The notes beneath the pieces are model-generated. The model saw nothing but the letters and a program-made list of their open reading frames with translations. It searched no databases and was not told the origin of the DNA. From Goleter apudmare HA4340-LM2 (GTDB lineage Bacteria > Cyanobacteriota > Cyanobacteriia > Cyanobacteriales > Nostocaceae), in NCBI GenBank assembly GCA_019359495.1, contig JAHHHF010000010.1, forward strand, positions 1-43,702: a stretch of 43,702 nucleotides of DNA, read 5' to 3'. The position numbers and the translations under genes were made by a program. Positions within the stretch are counted from its first letter, which is position 1, and every line of letters begins with the position of its first letter. Below are positions 8,743 to 17,213 of this stretch, in pieces.

Positions 8743-9450
8743 ATGAAACATTTCATAGAACGTCGTGACTTTTTAAAGTTAGGGGTCACGGGAACATTGG
8801 GGATGATGGTAACTGGTGGGGATTTAATTTGGCAGGTCGAACAGGCTCAAGCCGCCACTCCAGCCAACCCTACATCCCTCAGTGCCGATGCCGCACTACA
8901 AAAGCTGATAGAAGGTAATCAGCGATTTGTAGAACATAAACCCCAATATCCCGACCAATCTGCGTCTCGATTACAGGAAGTATCTCAGGCACAACACCCA
9001 TTTGCAACTATCCTCAGTTGTGCTGATTCACGGGTACCAGCAGAAATTATTTTTGATCAGGGTATTGGCGACATCTTTGATGTGCGAGTGGCGGGAAATA
9101 TTGTCACGCCGGAAACACTTGGCAGTATTGAATACGCGGTTGTGCTGTTGGGGACACCGTTGCTGATGGTACTTGGTCATGAACGCTGCGGGGCTGTTAC
9201 CGCAGCTGTACAAAATGAAAAACTACTCGGTGACATTGGTAGTTTTGTCAAAGCCATCAAGCCAGCCGTTACCAGAGTCAAGAATCAGCCAGGTGATGCG
9301 GTTGAGAAGGCGGTGGTGGCAAATGTGCAATATCAAATTGAACGGTTACAGCGATCAAAGTTGTTAACTGAGCAAATCAAGTCGGGCAAGTTAAAAATTG
9401 TGGGAGGTCGTTACGACTTGGATAGAGGTAGTGTGAGTATTATTACTTGA
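8743..9450 (+). CDS. ecaB: exported beta-carbonic anhydrase (EcaB-like)
   Basis: A 235-residue beta-class carbonic anhydrase (CO2 + H2O to HCO3- + H+). Zinc ligands are visible as Cys93-Asp95-(S)Arg97 in CADSRVP and His146/Cys149 in GHERCGAV. The N-terminus has a Tat-type signal, ERRDFLKLG at residues 6-14, then a hydrophobic stretch and a probable cleavage after AQA (about residue 37). The mature enzyme therefore acts in the periplasm or thylakoid lumen. Synechocystis EcaB is an exported beta-CA of this kind; orthology is likely but not proved. It starts 25 nt after sbtB, so one operon would deliver a bicarbonate symporter, its regulator and a periplasmic CO2/HCO3- interconverting enzyme. 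Confidence 0.88.
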   Translation: MKHFIERRDFLKLGVTGTLGMMVTGGDLIWQVEQAQAATPANPTSLSADAALQKLIEGNQRFVEHKPQYPDQSASRLQEVSQAQHPFATILSCADSRVPAEIIFDQGIGDIFDVRVAGNIVTPETLGSIEYAVVLLGTPLLMVLGHERCGAVTAAVQNEKLLGDIGSFVKAIKPAVTRVKNQPGDAVEKAVVANVQYQIERLQRSKLLTEQIKSGKLKIVGGRYDLDRGSVSIIT

Positions 9451-9547
9451 TTTTGCTGGTTTTTGCCTTTGAGCGATTAGTGAAGCTTAAGCTTTAGGCG
9501 ATCGCTTTTATCCAGGTGAATTTGTAACTGATGATTTTTCAGCATAA

Positions 9548-10396
9548 ATGACCCATCTTAACCTGATATCAGAATCTAAATCCTTTGGTGGCAAAGTCGG
9601 CTTTTACTCCCATTTCTCAACTATCTGTAACAGTGAAATGCGCTTTGCTGTCTATCAACCACCCCAAGCCGCTCAAACACCTGTGCCGATTCTCTATTTC
9701 CTCGCCGGTTTAACCTGTACAGAAGAGAATTTTATTGTCAAAGCAGGGGCGCTGCCTTGGGCGGCTGAGTACGGGTTAATGCTAGTTGCACCAGATACTA
9801 GTCCTCGGAATACTGGTATTCCTGGAGAGGATGAGGATTGGGATTTTGGTACGGGTGCGGGCTTTTATGTGGATGCTACAGAGACACCGTGGCGATCGCA
9901 CTATCAAATGTATAGTTATGTTGTTCAGGAATTACCCACTTTAATTACTGCCAATTTCCCCGCCCAGTCAGAAAACCAAGGTATTTTCGGTCATTCCATG
10001 GGAGGACATGGGGCACTTGTCTGTGCTATGAGAAATCCCAATTTGTATAAATCAGTTTCCGCTTTCGCACCCATTACTGCACCCATGCGCTGTCCTTGGG
10101 GTAAAAAGGCCTTTAGTCGTTATTTGGGAGATGATCAAGCAGCCTGGCGTGCCTATGACGCTGGTGAATTAGTCCAGCAAGTGGGATATCACAGCCCGAT
10201 TTTAATTGATCAAGGAACTGCCGATAAATTTTTAGCTACACAGTTGCTACCAGAAGTGTTTGAGTCGGCTTGTGCAGCAGTGAACCAGCCACTAAATTTA
10301 CGTTATCAACCAGGTTACGACCACAGTTATTATTTCATCTCCAGTATCATTGCCGATCATATTCGTCATCATGCGATCGCTTTGAGCGCAATTTAG
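9548..10396 (+). CDS. fghA: S-formylglutathione hydrolase
   Basis: Cytosolic serine esterase (esterase D family) that splits S-formylglutathione to formate and glutathione, the second step of glutathione-dependent formaldehyde detoxification. Length 282 is normal. The triad is visible as Ser150 in [11 protein letters not shown], Asp226 in DQGTADKF and His259 in PGYDHSYYF. The oxyanion/lid region reads [11 protein letters not shown] with the family Cys57. [24 protein letters not shown] is the long conserved loop. It begins 97 bp after the carbonic anhydrase, so it may be read through from that operon or have its own promoter. The first enzyme of the pathway (adhC) is in the same window on the other strand at 25.2-26.3 kb. 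Confidence 0.93.
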   Translation: MTHLNLISESKSFGGKVGFYSHFSTICNSEMRFAVYQPPQAAQTPVPILYFLAGLTCTEENFIVKAGALPWAAEYGLMLVAPDTSPRNTGIPGEDEDWDFGTGAGFYVDATETPWRSHYQMYSYVVQELPTLITANFPAQSENQGIFGHSMGGHGALVCAMRNPNLYKSVSAFAPITAPMRCPWGKKAFSRYLGDDQAAWRAYDAGELVQQVGYHSPILIDQGTADKFLATQLLPEVFESACAAVNQPLNLRYQPGYDHSYYFISSIIADHIRHHAIALSAI

Positions 10397-10769
10397 AAAT
10401 ATAGCGATCGCATGATAGATTAGATATCTGGTGATAATTAATTCTGCGTTGCCCGAAATCCTTGGTAGGGGCGTAGCTTCTTCGTCAGGAGTTCCCTCCG
10501 GAAAACTCGCAAGAGTAGGCAGAGCCTACTGGCGTGACAAGACTAAAATGTTGCAAAAAATTTTCTTGTGGTGCGGGCATCTTGCCCGCTAATTAGAACG
10601 GGCAAGATGCCCGTACTACAAAAGATTGCTAATACACAAAATTAGCTTAGACACGCCACTACGCTCTGACATCACTTATGGAGATGTCTATTAGTAGACC
10701 ACTACCCCTATTTTGTGGCGATCGTGTACCTTTATGATGACCCAAAGGGAAAAATTGATAAAGCCGAGT
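10397..10769. other. repeat-filled convergent spacer
   Basis: A 373-bp space between convergent fghA and the glycosyltransferase gene. It contains GC-rich dispersed repeat sequence (10440-10526) and the 135-bp inverted-repeat element at 10527-10661. No gene is visible. Confidence 0.55.
10527..10661 (-). mobile_element. MITE family B, intact short copy (135 bp)
   Basis: The ends TACTGGCGTG (10527-10536) and CACGCCACTA (10652-10661 region) are imperfect terminal inverted repeats, with TA at both edges. Inside are paired GCGGGCAAGATGCCCG-type hairpins. The reverse complement of this whole segment matches 21910-22174, except for one 130-bp block present only there. It has no coding capacity. The TA edges suggest mobilisation by an IS630/mariner-type transposase, which is inference. 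Confidence 0.8.
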
Positions 10770-11861
10770 TTAGGGTGGACTAACTAAACCTGCCATATTA
10801 TCAAAGACGCGACCTAAGTTAGCCCTATCTGCCACATTATCTGCCACATGATCAAGGATGCGACCTAAGTTTGCCCCAGCCGCTTCATCAGAAAAGTTCT
10901 CATCTGCATACCGCTTCGCTGCTTGTCCCAGACGCTGGCGCAGGGCGTCATCATACCAAAGCAATTCAATAGCTTCGGCCATACTCTTCCAAGAATTGGG
11001 TTCTACCAACAGTCCGGTTTCTCCATGAATAATGTAATCTTCAGCACCATTACACCGAGTCGCAATTACTGGCCGACCCATCCGCATAGCTTCCACAATT
11101 GTGACTTGCCCAGCAGCAGTAATATCATCCTTCGGCTTGAGCGGCACTACAACAATACGTCCTTGTTGTGCTAACCGGAAACAATCCTGGCGAGAGATAC
11201 CAAAGGGAGTCTGCACAAGAGGCGGTACTTCAATGCTTTCTAAAGCAGTAGGCCCAGCAGCCAAGACTGTTGGTAGCTTGAGTTTTTCTACAGCTTTAAA
11301 GAAGTTAGGAAAGTCTCTGTGAGCTGAACCTAAAGAGGTCACAAAAGGTTTATCAGTGTTTTCCTCGTACTCAATTTTGATGTTGGGAGCCTGATAGGGT
11401 ACAAACTCAAATCGCTCAATAGGCAATTTAAGCCAGTGACTATAAATCTCACATTCCCGACGAGTATGCACCACGAAACGGTCAATGTGCCTCAAACTCA
11501 GTTGTGCCATCCGTTGCCGTAAGCCTAAGGAGCAAGTACCCACATTAAACAACCAAGAAATAATGGGTTTTCTCTGTTTAAGGCACAGAATCTGTTGCAT
11601 TCCGACAGCAGAGGCCAGTTGAGGAAATACCGTAATTAATCCGTCGGCATCTTGTTGGAGGGAATGCTTTGCCTGCTCCCAGTAAATCATCCAGTCTTTG
11701 ACACCAGTAATCTTCGACTTGCGGTCATGCCACTTTTGCAGTGGTTGGCTGCGAGGAACATGGTAGAACTGATGCCTATTTCCTGGTACAAATGGCTCTA
11801 GCCAATTGGCTTGACCAACATTCGTAACATCGACAAAAGGAGCAGCAATTACCCATTTCAT
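10770..11861 (-). CDS. family 4-type glycosyltransferase
   Basis: A 363-residue GT-B fold glycosyltransferase that would transfer a sugar from a nucleotide-sugar donor, probably for a glycolipid or surface glycan. The C-terminal donor domain has TIVEAMRMGRPVIATRCNG and AEDYIIHGETGLLVEP (about 258-292), the E-x7-E region of GT4. FVTSLGSAHRDFPNFFKAVE begins the second domain. The N-terminal acceptor domain is less conserved. After the usual C-terminus the protein has a tandem duplicate, ANLGRILDHVA then ANLGRVFDNMA, which is also visible as an imperfect DNA duplication near 10795-10880. A 1.1-kb non-coding region lies upstream. Acceptor and donor are unknown. Confidence 0.85.
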   Translation of the reverse strand: MKWVIAAPFVDVTNVGQANWLEPFVPGNRHQFYHVPRSQPLQKWHDRKSKITGVKDWMIYWEQAKHSLQQDADGLITVFPQLASAVGMQQILCLKQRKPIISWLFNVGTCSLGLRQRMAQLSLRHIDRFVVHTRRECEIYSHWLKLPIERFEFVPYQAPNIKIEYEENTDKPFVTSLGSAHRDFPNFFKAVEKLKLPTVLAAGPTALESIEVPPLVQTPFGISRQDCFRLAQQGRIVVVPLKPKDDITAAGQVTIVEAMRMGRPVIATRCNGAEDYIIHGETGLLVEPNSWKSMAEAIELLWYDDALRQRLGQAAKRYADENFSDEAAGANLGRILDHVADNVADRANLGRVFDNMAGLVSPP

Positions 11862-12064
11862 AGATTTTGAGTTAATTTTGTAGTTGGGATTTTGAAGGCA
11901 ATAGTCAACATCAGGTATTAGCCAAAAAGCTTCTAACCTACTCTGTTATTTCAACTAAAGTCTGAACATATTGAGGAGTTTTCTCATTTTGAGAGGTGTG
12001 TAAAGTTGTATTGAACTTACAATCTCAAAAGAAAAATGTTGACTTTTAAAATTAGCTACTTATG

Positions 12065-12087
12065 CATATATTCAGCCTGAATATATG
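12065..12087. promoter_or_regulatory. 23-bp perfect palindrome, possible operator
   Basis: CATATATTCAG and CTGAATATATG are exact inverted copies around a central C. With no loop it makes a poor hairpin but a good dimer-binding site. It lies about 205 bp upstream of the glycosyltransferase start. Confidence 0.35.
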
Positions 12088-12625
12088 GTTTCTTGTGTAG
12101 ATACTTCACATTTCAAAGCAAGATCGCAATACTAATCTCGCTCTTCTTAATTTCTTTTGATGAAAACTAAATAAATGTGGGCACACCTGATGTATACACA
12201 AACTTTTAAGTAATTTCTCGTAAGGTATTTGTATATTTATATACTATCTCATGTTTGAGTAAAAAAATTATGAACTTGGCGTTTCAATACATATTCAAAA
12301 TATAAATTTTTGGTAAATTACCAACAAAGAATTATTCTTTCATGCAGGAAAAACAATTGTATTTCAGCTGACATCAATGTATCAGACTAATTATGAAGCT
12401 AATATATAAATACTTAGTAATAGTGTAAAGTTTTAGTGTATTAATCACCCCTAAGAATCTCGGTGCTACTACATAAACTGGCTAAATGAGTCTTGGCAAC
12501 AAGCTTCGTATGTCATTGAAAACGACATCTTCCTCTCCGCAGGATAAGGGTAGCTGAAGTGTGGGTGGTTGAGGTGTGAGACTCATGCCAAAAATGGTTG
12601 CTCCCCCTACCCTTTGGGCTAAACA

Positions 12626-12669
12626 GGGCATTGGTATAGACGCGATTAATCGCGTCTGTACCAATGCCC
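12626..12669. repeat. 44-bp palindrome (GACGCGAT/ATCGCGTC family)
   Basis: GGGCATTGGTA-T-AGACGCGATT meets its inverse with a single T/G mismatch (12637 against 12658). The same core, GAAGACGCGAT/ATCGCGTCTTC, occurs at 41247-41270. This marks a dispersed palindromic repeat of Nostoc type, not a terminator, as no T-run follows. Confidence 0.7.
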
Positions 12670-12949
12670 AAAGATTTAAATTATTACCATGATTCAATAA
12701 ATATTAACAACAAAATAAATAATTTAAAGTAAAGTGATTCAAATTGATAGAAAAAGTGTTCAAATAATAGGGATAATTTTGATCAACAGAAAAATAAATA
12801 ATCGAACAATTTCGATCAGGTTTGATTAATGTTCAATAAACTGCTCCAACTTCAGGGGAGAATTCATCAATGAAGGCTCCGGTGTTGTGAACCTGAAGAT
12901 GCAGTTGTGAAGTGAAATAGGGAAAAACTAATAGAGAGCCAAAAGTTTT

Positions 12950-15163
12950 ATGGTTAAGACCAGTGCGATCACGGCAGCATCTCGCTTGAGTGAAAAGTTA
13001 CCTTTTCCACTGAAGCGTTTAGCAGATTTAGCATATAACTATTGGTGGAGTTGGACTAGCGATCGCATCACGCTATTCAAATCCATTGATCCCCAAGAGT
13101 GGGAACGCTGTGGGCATAACCCAGTGGCAATTTTAGAGTCGGCTAGTTACGAACGTCTCACCCAGTTAGTGGAAGATCCTTTTTACCTCAAACAGATTTC
13201 TGCACTGGCTCAGGAATTTGACCAATACATTGCCCAAAAAGATACTTGGGTGAGTCGGGTAGCACCGCAAGTTTCCCCAAACCACCCTATCGCCTACTTT
13301 TGCGCCGAATTTGGCATCCACGAATCCCTCCCAGTCTACTCTGGTGGCTTAGGCATTCTCGCCGGGGATCACCTGAAATCATCATCAGATTTAGGTGTAC
13401 CAATGGTTGGTGTCGGCTTGCTATATCGCCAAGGTTACTTTCGCCAACGCTTAAACCGCCAAGGCTGGCAAGAAGATTACTACATTGATAATCCTTTCCA
13501 CCGGATGCCCATAGAGTTAATTAAAAATGACCAAGGGGAAGCACTCACCATCCAGCTAGAGATTCGCCAACGCCAGGTGAAAGTGCAAATCTGGCAAGTC
13601 AAAGTCGGGCGCGTCACATTATATTTACTAGATAGCGATCGCCAAGACAATGACCCCATTGACCGTTGGCTAACCGGACACCTCTACGGTGGTAACTTAG
13701 AAACCCGCATTGCTCAAGAAGTTGTCCTCGGAATTGGCGGTGTCCGCGCCCTACAATCCTTGGGAATTCAACCTTCCGTCTATCATCTCAACGAAGGACA
13801 CGCCGCCTTCTGCACCTTAGAAATTGCCCGCCTCGAAATTGAGCGCACAGGCAAATCCTTCTACGACATCGAAGCCAAAGTCCGCAACAGTTGCGTCTTC
13901 ACCACCCATACCCCCGTTCCCGCCGGACACGATGTCTTCTCTCCCGATTTAATCGACTCCTACTTTGCTCAATACTGGCCACAATTGCGACTTTCCCGCG
14001 AGCAATTTTTGGCATTAGGTGCCAGACGACTCGGCGACCCTTGGGAACCCTTTGGTATGACCGTTTTAGCTTTGCGGATGTCCCGCGCTTGCAATGGTGT
14101 TAGTGAATTGCACGGTCAAGTTTCCCGGAAAATGTGGACAGTCCTCTATCCCCAGCGTTCCGAAGACAAAGTGCCCATCGGTTACATCACCAATGGCGTA
14201 CATGCGCCCACTTGGACTGCTCCGCTTTTGGCTGACCTCTACAATCAGTATTTGGGAGCAGACTGGAAAACTCGCGCTGTTGACCCCCAAATGTGGGCTA
14301 AAGTTGACGACATTCCCGATGAGGAACTATGGTGGCGACATCGAGTCCTGAAAGAACGGCTGATCGCCTACACCCGTTATAAAATTAAGAAATCGAGAGA
14401 ATCTCGTGGCGAAAGTTACGAACTCATTCAAGCCACTGACACTCTTCTTGACCCGAATGTCCTCACAATTGGATTTGCCAGACGTTTTAGTCCTTATAAA
14501 CGGGGCGATTTAATCTTACGTGATGCCCAACGGGCAGTGAAGATATTTGGCAACGCTGAACGTCCTGTACAGATTATTTTTGCTGGTAAAGCTCATCCAG
14601 CAGATGAAGAAGGCAAGCGCATCATCCAGCGTTTGATGGAATGGTGTCATAATTCCGGCATTATCAACCGCGTCGCCTTTATTGAAGACTACGACATTTA
14701 CACCGGGCAAAAACTGGTGCAGGGTGTAGATGTATGGCTCAACAACCCCCGTCGCCCTTTAGAGGCTTCTGGAACAAGTGGGCAAAAAGTCTGCTTTAAC
14801 GGTGGGCTAAATTGTAGCGTCCTCGATGGCTGGTGGTGCGAAGGCTACAAGACAGGAGTTGATGGCAAAGGCATTAATGGCTGGGCAATTGGTAAAGATG
14901 CCCATACAAGCGATCAAGAATTGCAGGATCGCATCGACTCACAATCACTGTATCAGCTACTAGAAGAGGAAATTGTTCCCCTATACTATGACCAAGATCC
15001 TCAAGGCATTCCTCATCGCTGGATACAGATGATGAAAACGTCGATTAAGACGAATTCACCTCTGTTTAACACAGATAGGATGATCGCCGATTACGTTTCA
15101 CAGGTGTACGTTCCTGAAATTAGTACTCGTGTGGAACCGATTTTGGCAAAGGTTCTGCTTTAG
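12950..15163 (+). CDS. glgP: alpha-glucan (glycogen) phosphorylase, short-type family
   Basis: PLP-dependent enzyme releasing glucose-1-phosphate from glycogen; cytosolic; mobilises the carbon reserve at night or under stress. The 737-residue protein belongs to the bacterial/archaeal branch related to Thermotoga and Thermus phosphorylase rather than to the E. coli GlgP/MalP branch. Visible features: ADLAYNYWWSW at the N-terminus, IAYFCAEFGIHESLPVYSGG (about 105-124), LGILAGDHLKSSSDLG, YHLNEGHAAF (about 282) and the PLP site EASGTSGQKVCFNGGLN with Lys613, followed by SVLDGWWCEGY. The ATG at 12950 follows an A-rich leader. Many orthologues are longer at the C-terminus, but a terminator follows the stop closely here, so it appears complete. 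Confidence 0.93.
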   Translation: MVKTSAITAASRLSEKLPFPLKRLADLAYNYWWSWTSDRITLFKSIDPQEWERCGHNPVAILESASYERLTQLVEDPFYLKQISALAQEFDQYIAQKDTWVSRVAPQVSPNHPIAYFCAEFGIHESLPVYSGGLGILAGDHLKSSSDLGVPMVGVGLLYRQGYFRQRLNRQGWQEDYYIDNPFHRMPIELIKNDQGEALTIQLEIRQRQVKVQIWQVKVGRVTLYLLDSDRQDNDPIDRWLTGHLYGGNLETRIAQEVVLGIGGVRALQSLGIQPSVYHLNEGHAAFCTLEIARLEIERTGKSFYDIEAKVRNSCVFTTHTPVPAGHDVFSPDLIDSYFAQYWPQLRLSREQFLALGARRLGDPWEPFGMTVLALRMSRACNGVSELHGQVSRKMWTVLYPQRSEDKVPIGYITNGVHAPTWTAPLLADLYNQYLGADWKTRAVDPQMWAKVDDIPDEELWWRHRVLKERLIAYTRYKIKKSRESRGESYELIQATDTLLDPNVLTIGFARRFSPYKRGDLILRDAQRAVKIFGNAERPVQIIFAGKAHPADEEGKRIIQRLMEWCHNSGIINRVAFIEDYDIYTGQKLVQGVDVWLNNPRRPLEASGTSGQKVCFNGGLNCSVLDGWWCEGYKTGVDGKGINGWAIGKDAHTSDQELQDRIDSQSLYQLLEEEIVPLYYDQDPQGIPHRWIQMMKTSIKTNSPLFNTDRMIADYVSQVYVPEISTRVEPILAKVLL

Positions 15164-15196
15164 AACATTTTAAATTTCCTGGTTCCATATAGGGGT

Positions 15197-15217
15197 AGGG
15201 GATCTGCCCCTTTTTTT
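15197..15217 (+). terminator. rho-independent terminator of glgP
   Basis: AGGGG (15197-15201) and CCCCT (15207-15211) form a short GC stem with a 5-nt loop, followed by a run of seven T residues. It starts 34 bp after the glgP stop. Confidence 0.7.
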
Positions 15218-15229
15218 GTGGGCAAAATG

Positions 15230-15383
15230 AGAACCACAGATGCACGCAGATAAACGTAGATAGAATAATCAATGTGTATCCAAGTTCATATTGATTATTC
15301 CTTTGTCTGTGCATACCTATTTCTCCTCCTTCGCGCTCTCCTCTTCTCTACGAGACGCTTCGCTAACGTGTCTATGTGGTTCT
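15230..15383. repeat. 154-bp inverted-repeat element upstream of the Tab2-like gene
   Basis: AGAACCACA (15230-15238) is inverted at 15375-15383 (TGTGGTTCT). Inside is an 11-bp perfect hairpin, GAATAATCAAT (15263-15273) with ATTGATTATTC (15290-15300). It has no coding potential. Its right edge overlaps a spurious upstream extension of the next reading frame. Confidence 0.55.
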
Positions 15384-15396
15384 TTATTTAAAAAAC

Positions 15397-16191
15397 ATGA
15401 AAATTTGGCAGGCTGATTTCTATCGTAGTTCCCAACAAGATGCATCGGGACAAGTTTTCTGGGAGTTGTTACTTTGTGATACAACTCGCAGCTTTGATTA
15501 TGCAGCTACCTGTCCTCAATCAGCAGCGAACTCCAGTTGGGTGACTGCTCAGATAGAATTAGCTGCTGGCGAAAAATTGCCAGATGTCATCCAGGTGTTT
15601 CGACCTCAATCTTTGAGCTTGATTGAGGCGGCTGGACGGAATTTAGGCATTCGCGTTGAACCTACTAGACGTACTTTGGCATTAAAACAGTGGTTACAAG
15701 AAAAACAATATTCTTTAGCACTAGATAAACCACCGCCATTACCATTACCCGAAAATCTTTGGGGAGAACAATGGCGATTTGCGACACTCCCAGCAGGTGA
15801 ATTGGTTGATATGTTTGCGGAACGCCCAATTCCGATTCTGCACATACCAGAATTTTTCAAACCAATCAATTTAGGTTTAGCGTCAACAGTGCGCGTTCCC
15901 GGTGCGATTATTTATGCTGGACGACAATCGATGCGTTTAGCACGGTGGTTAGACGAAGCTCGTCTCGTAGCACTAAATTATATTGTTGGTGCGCCAGATG
16001 GCTTGGTGTTAGAAGCAGGTTTAGTAGATAGATGGATTGTAGCGACGTTTGCAGATGCGGAAGTTGCAGACGCTGCGAAGGTTTATGAACAACGTAAACA
16101 GCAGTGTCACGGGTTACATTTTTTGTTAGTGCAACCTGATGATTCGGGGATGACTTACAGTGGTTTTTGGTTATTGAGGGCGGAGGATTGA
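15397..16191 (+). CDS. Tab2/Atab2-like RNA-binding protein
   Basis: A 264-residue protein of the Tab2 family (former DUF1092), found in cyanobacteria and plastids. Algal Tab2 and Arabidopsis Atab2 bind RNA and support translation of photosystem reaction-centre mRNAs. The cyanobacterial role is thought to be in photosystem biogenesis. Family signatures are the N-terminal IWQADFYRS, FWELLLCD, VFRPQSLSLIEAAGRNLGI (about 74-92), LQEKQYSL, ENLWGEQWRFATLPA and the C-terminal DGLVLEAGLVDRWIVATF. The frame continues upstream to a GTG at 15376 inside a repeat, but the ATG at 15397 places the conserved start correctly. It is followed after 51 bp by a bestrophin gene on the same strand. Confidence 0.9.
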   Translation: MKIWQADFYRSSQQDASGQVFWELLLCDTTRSFDYAATCPQSAANSSWVTAQIELAAGEKLPDVIQVFRPQSLSLIEAAGRNLGIRVEPTRRTLALKQWLQEKQYSLALDKPPPLPLPENLWGEQWRFATLPAGELVDMFAERPIPILHIPEFFKPINLGLASTVRVPGAIIYAGRQSMRLARWLDEARLVALNYIVGAPDGLVLEAGLVDRWIVATFADAEVADAAKVYEQRKQQCHGLHFLLVQPDDSGMTYSGFWLLRAED

Positions 16192-16242
16192 AAGAGTAGG
16201 TTTTTTAAACTTTAAACTTTAAATATTCATTAGGTAAAACAC

Positions 16243-17208
16243 ATGATAAAAAAGCAAGGGCAATGGTTTCTCATGACCTTACAGATTAGAGGTTCAGTAA
16301 TCGCCGCAATTTATCAACGTGTTTTAGGGTTTGGAATTTTTGGTCTGTTAATTTCCGTACTTTATTATGTTAATTTGCCTGTTTCTCAGCCAATTTTAGG
16401 AACTGTTATACCCAGTATAGTTTTAGGTTTATTATTAGTTTTTCGGACAAATACAGCTTATGAACGCTTTTGGGAAGGTAGAAAATCATGGGGTTCTATA
16501 GTAAATACTGTCCGAAATTTAGCGCGGCAAATATGGGTTTCTGTTAACGAAGTCAGCCCTAAAGATAGAGAAGATAAAATTATTGCTTTGCATTTATTAG
16601 TTGCTTTTGCTGTGGCAACTAAATTACATTTACGCGGAGAATCTGTAAATAATGAGATGGCTGCATTAATGCCATCTTCTATGTACGCAAAACTGAAAAT
16701 TATGAATAATCCTCCTTTAGAGGTGGCTTTTTGGATTGGAGATTATTTAGATAGGCAATATCATCAAACCCAGCTTAATACTTACCAGTTAACAGCTATG
16801 CAAGAATTATTGAATTTACTAGTAGATAATTTAGGCTCTTGTGAGCGGATTTTAAAAACACCAATGCCTTTAGCTTATGCTATTCATCTGAAGCAACTAT
16901 TGCTACTCTATTGCTTATTATTACCATTCCAATTGGTAGCAAGCTTAGGTTGGTGGACTGGTTTTATTGTGGCTTTAGTTAGCTTTACTTTATTTGGTAT
17001 CGAGGCCATTGGCTTAGAGATCGAAAATCCTTTTGGTTATGATGCCAACGACTTACCCCTAGATGCTATTTGCAACACCATGAAACTTAATATCGAAGAT
17101 TTAATTAGCCTCAAGCCGAGTGTGTGTAGGCATATCCCGCCGCAAGTATCATCTCAGAATATGCCATCCTCTTATATCAACACAAATGACAAAGGAAGTT
17201 TCACCTAA
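16243..17208 (+). CDS. bestrophin-family anion channel
   Basis: A 321-residue membrane protein of the bestrophin/UPF0187 family. Plant and algal members are thylakoid chloride or bicarbonate channels; bacterial members include cation channels. Four hydrophobic segments fall near 25-45, 55-75, 225-245 and 245-265. Family signatures are RTNTAYERFWEGRKSWGSI (about 68-86), just before VNTVRNLARQ, and the C-terminal GLEIENPFGYDANDLPLD (about 263-280). The tail after residue 295 is polar and variable. It lies 51 bp after the Tab2-like gene and may be co-transcribed. A role in bicarbonate or chloride movement is possible and would fit the sbt genes nearby, but it is not shown. Confidence 0.9.
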   Translation: MIKKQGQWFLMTLQIRGSVIAAIYQRVLGFGIFGLLISVLYYVNLPVSQPILGTVIPSIVLGLLLVFRTNTAYERFWEGRKSWGSIVNTVRNLARQIWVSVNEVSPKDREDKIIALHLLVAFAVATKLHLRGESVNNEMAALMPSSMYAKLKIMNNPPLEVAFWIGDYLDRQYHQTQLNTYQLTAMQELLNLLVDNLGSCERILKTPMPLAYAIHLKQLLLLYCLLLPFQLVASLGWWTGFIVALVSFTLFGIEAIGLEIENPFGYDANDLPLDAICNTMKLNIEDLISLKPSVCRHIPPQVSSQNMPSSYINTNDKGSFT

Positions 17209-17213
17209 TATTT

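Larger units (their letters stand above)
11862..12949. other. large divergent intergenic region upstream of glgP
   Basis: About 1.1 kb, strongly AT-rich, between the divergent glycosyltransferase and glgP. It contains a 23-bp perfect palindrome (12065-12087) and a 44-bp palindrome (12626-12669). Close to glgP there is a CTTCAGG/CCTGAAG pairing (12850-12856 with 12892-12898) that could fold in its leader. The open frame at 12482-12697 runs through the 44-bp palindrome and is not believable as a gene. It may hide a small RNA or a decayed gene, but I see no positive evidence. Confidence 0.45.

Noticed and set aside
12482-12697. 71-codon minus-strand frame
   Set aside because: It runs through a 44-bp palindrome and dispersed repeat sequence.
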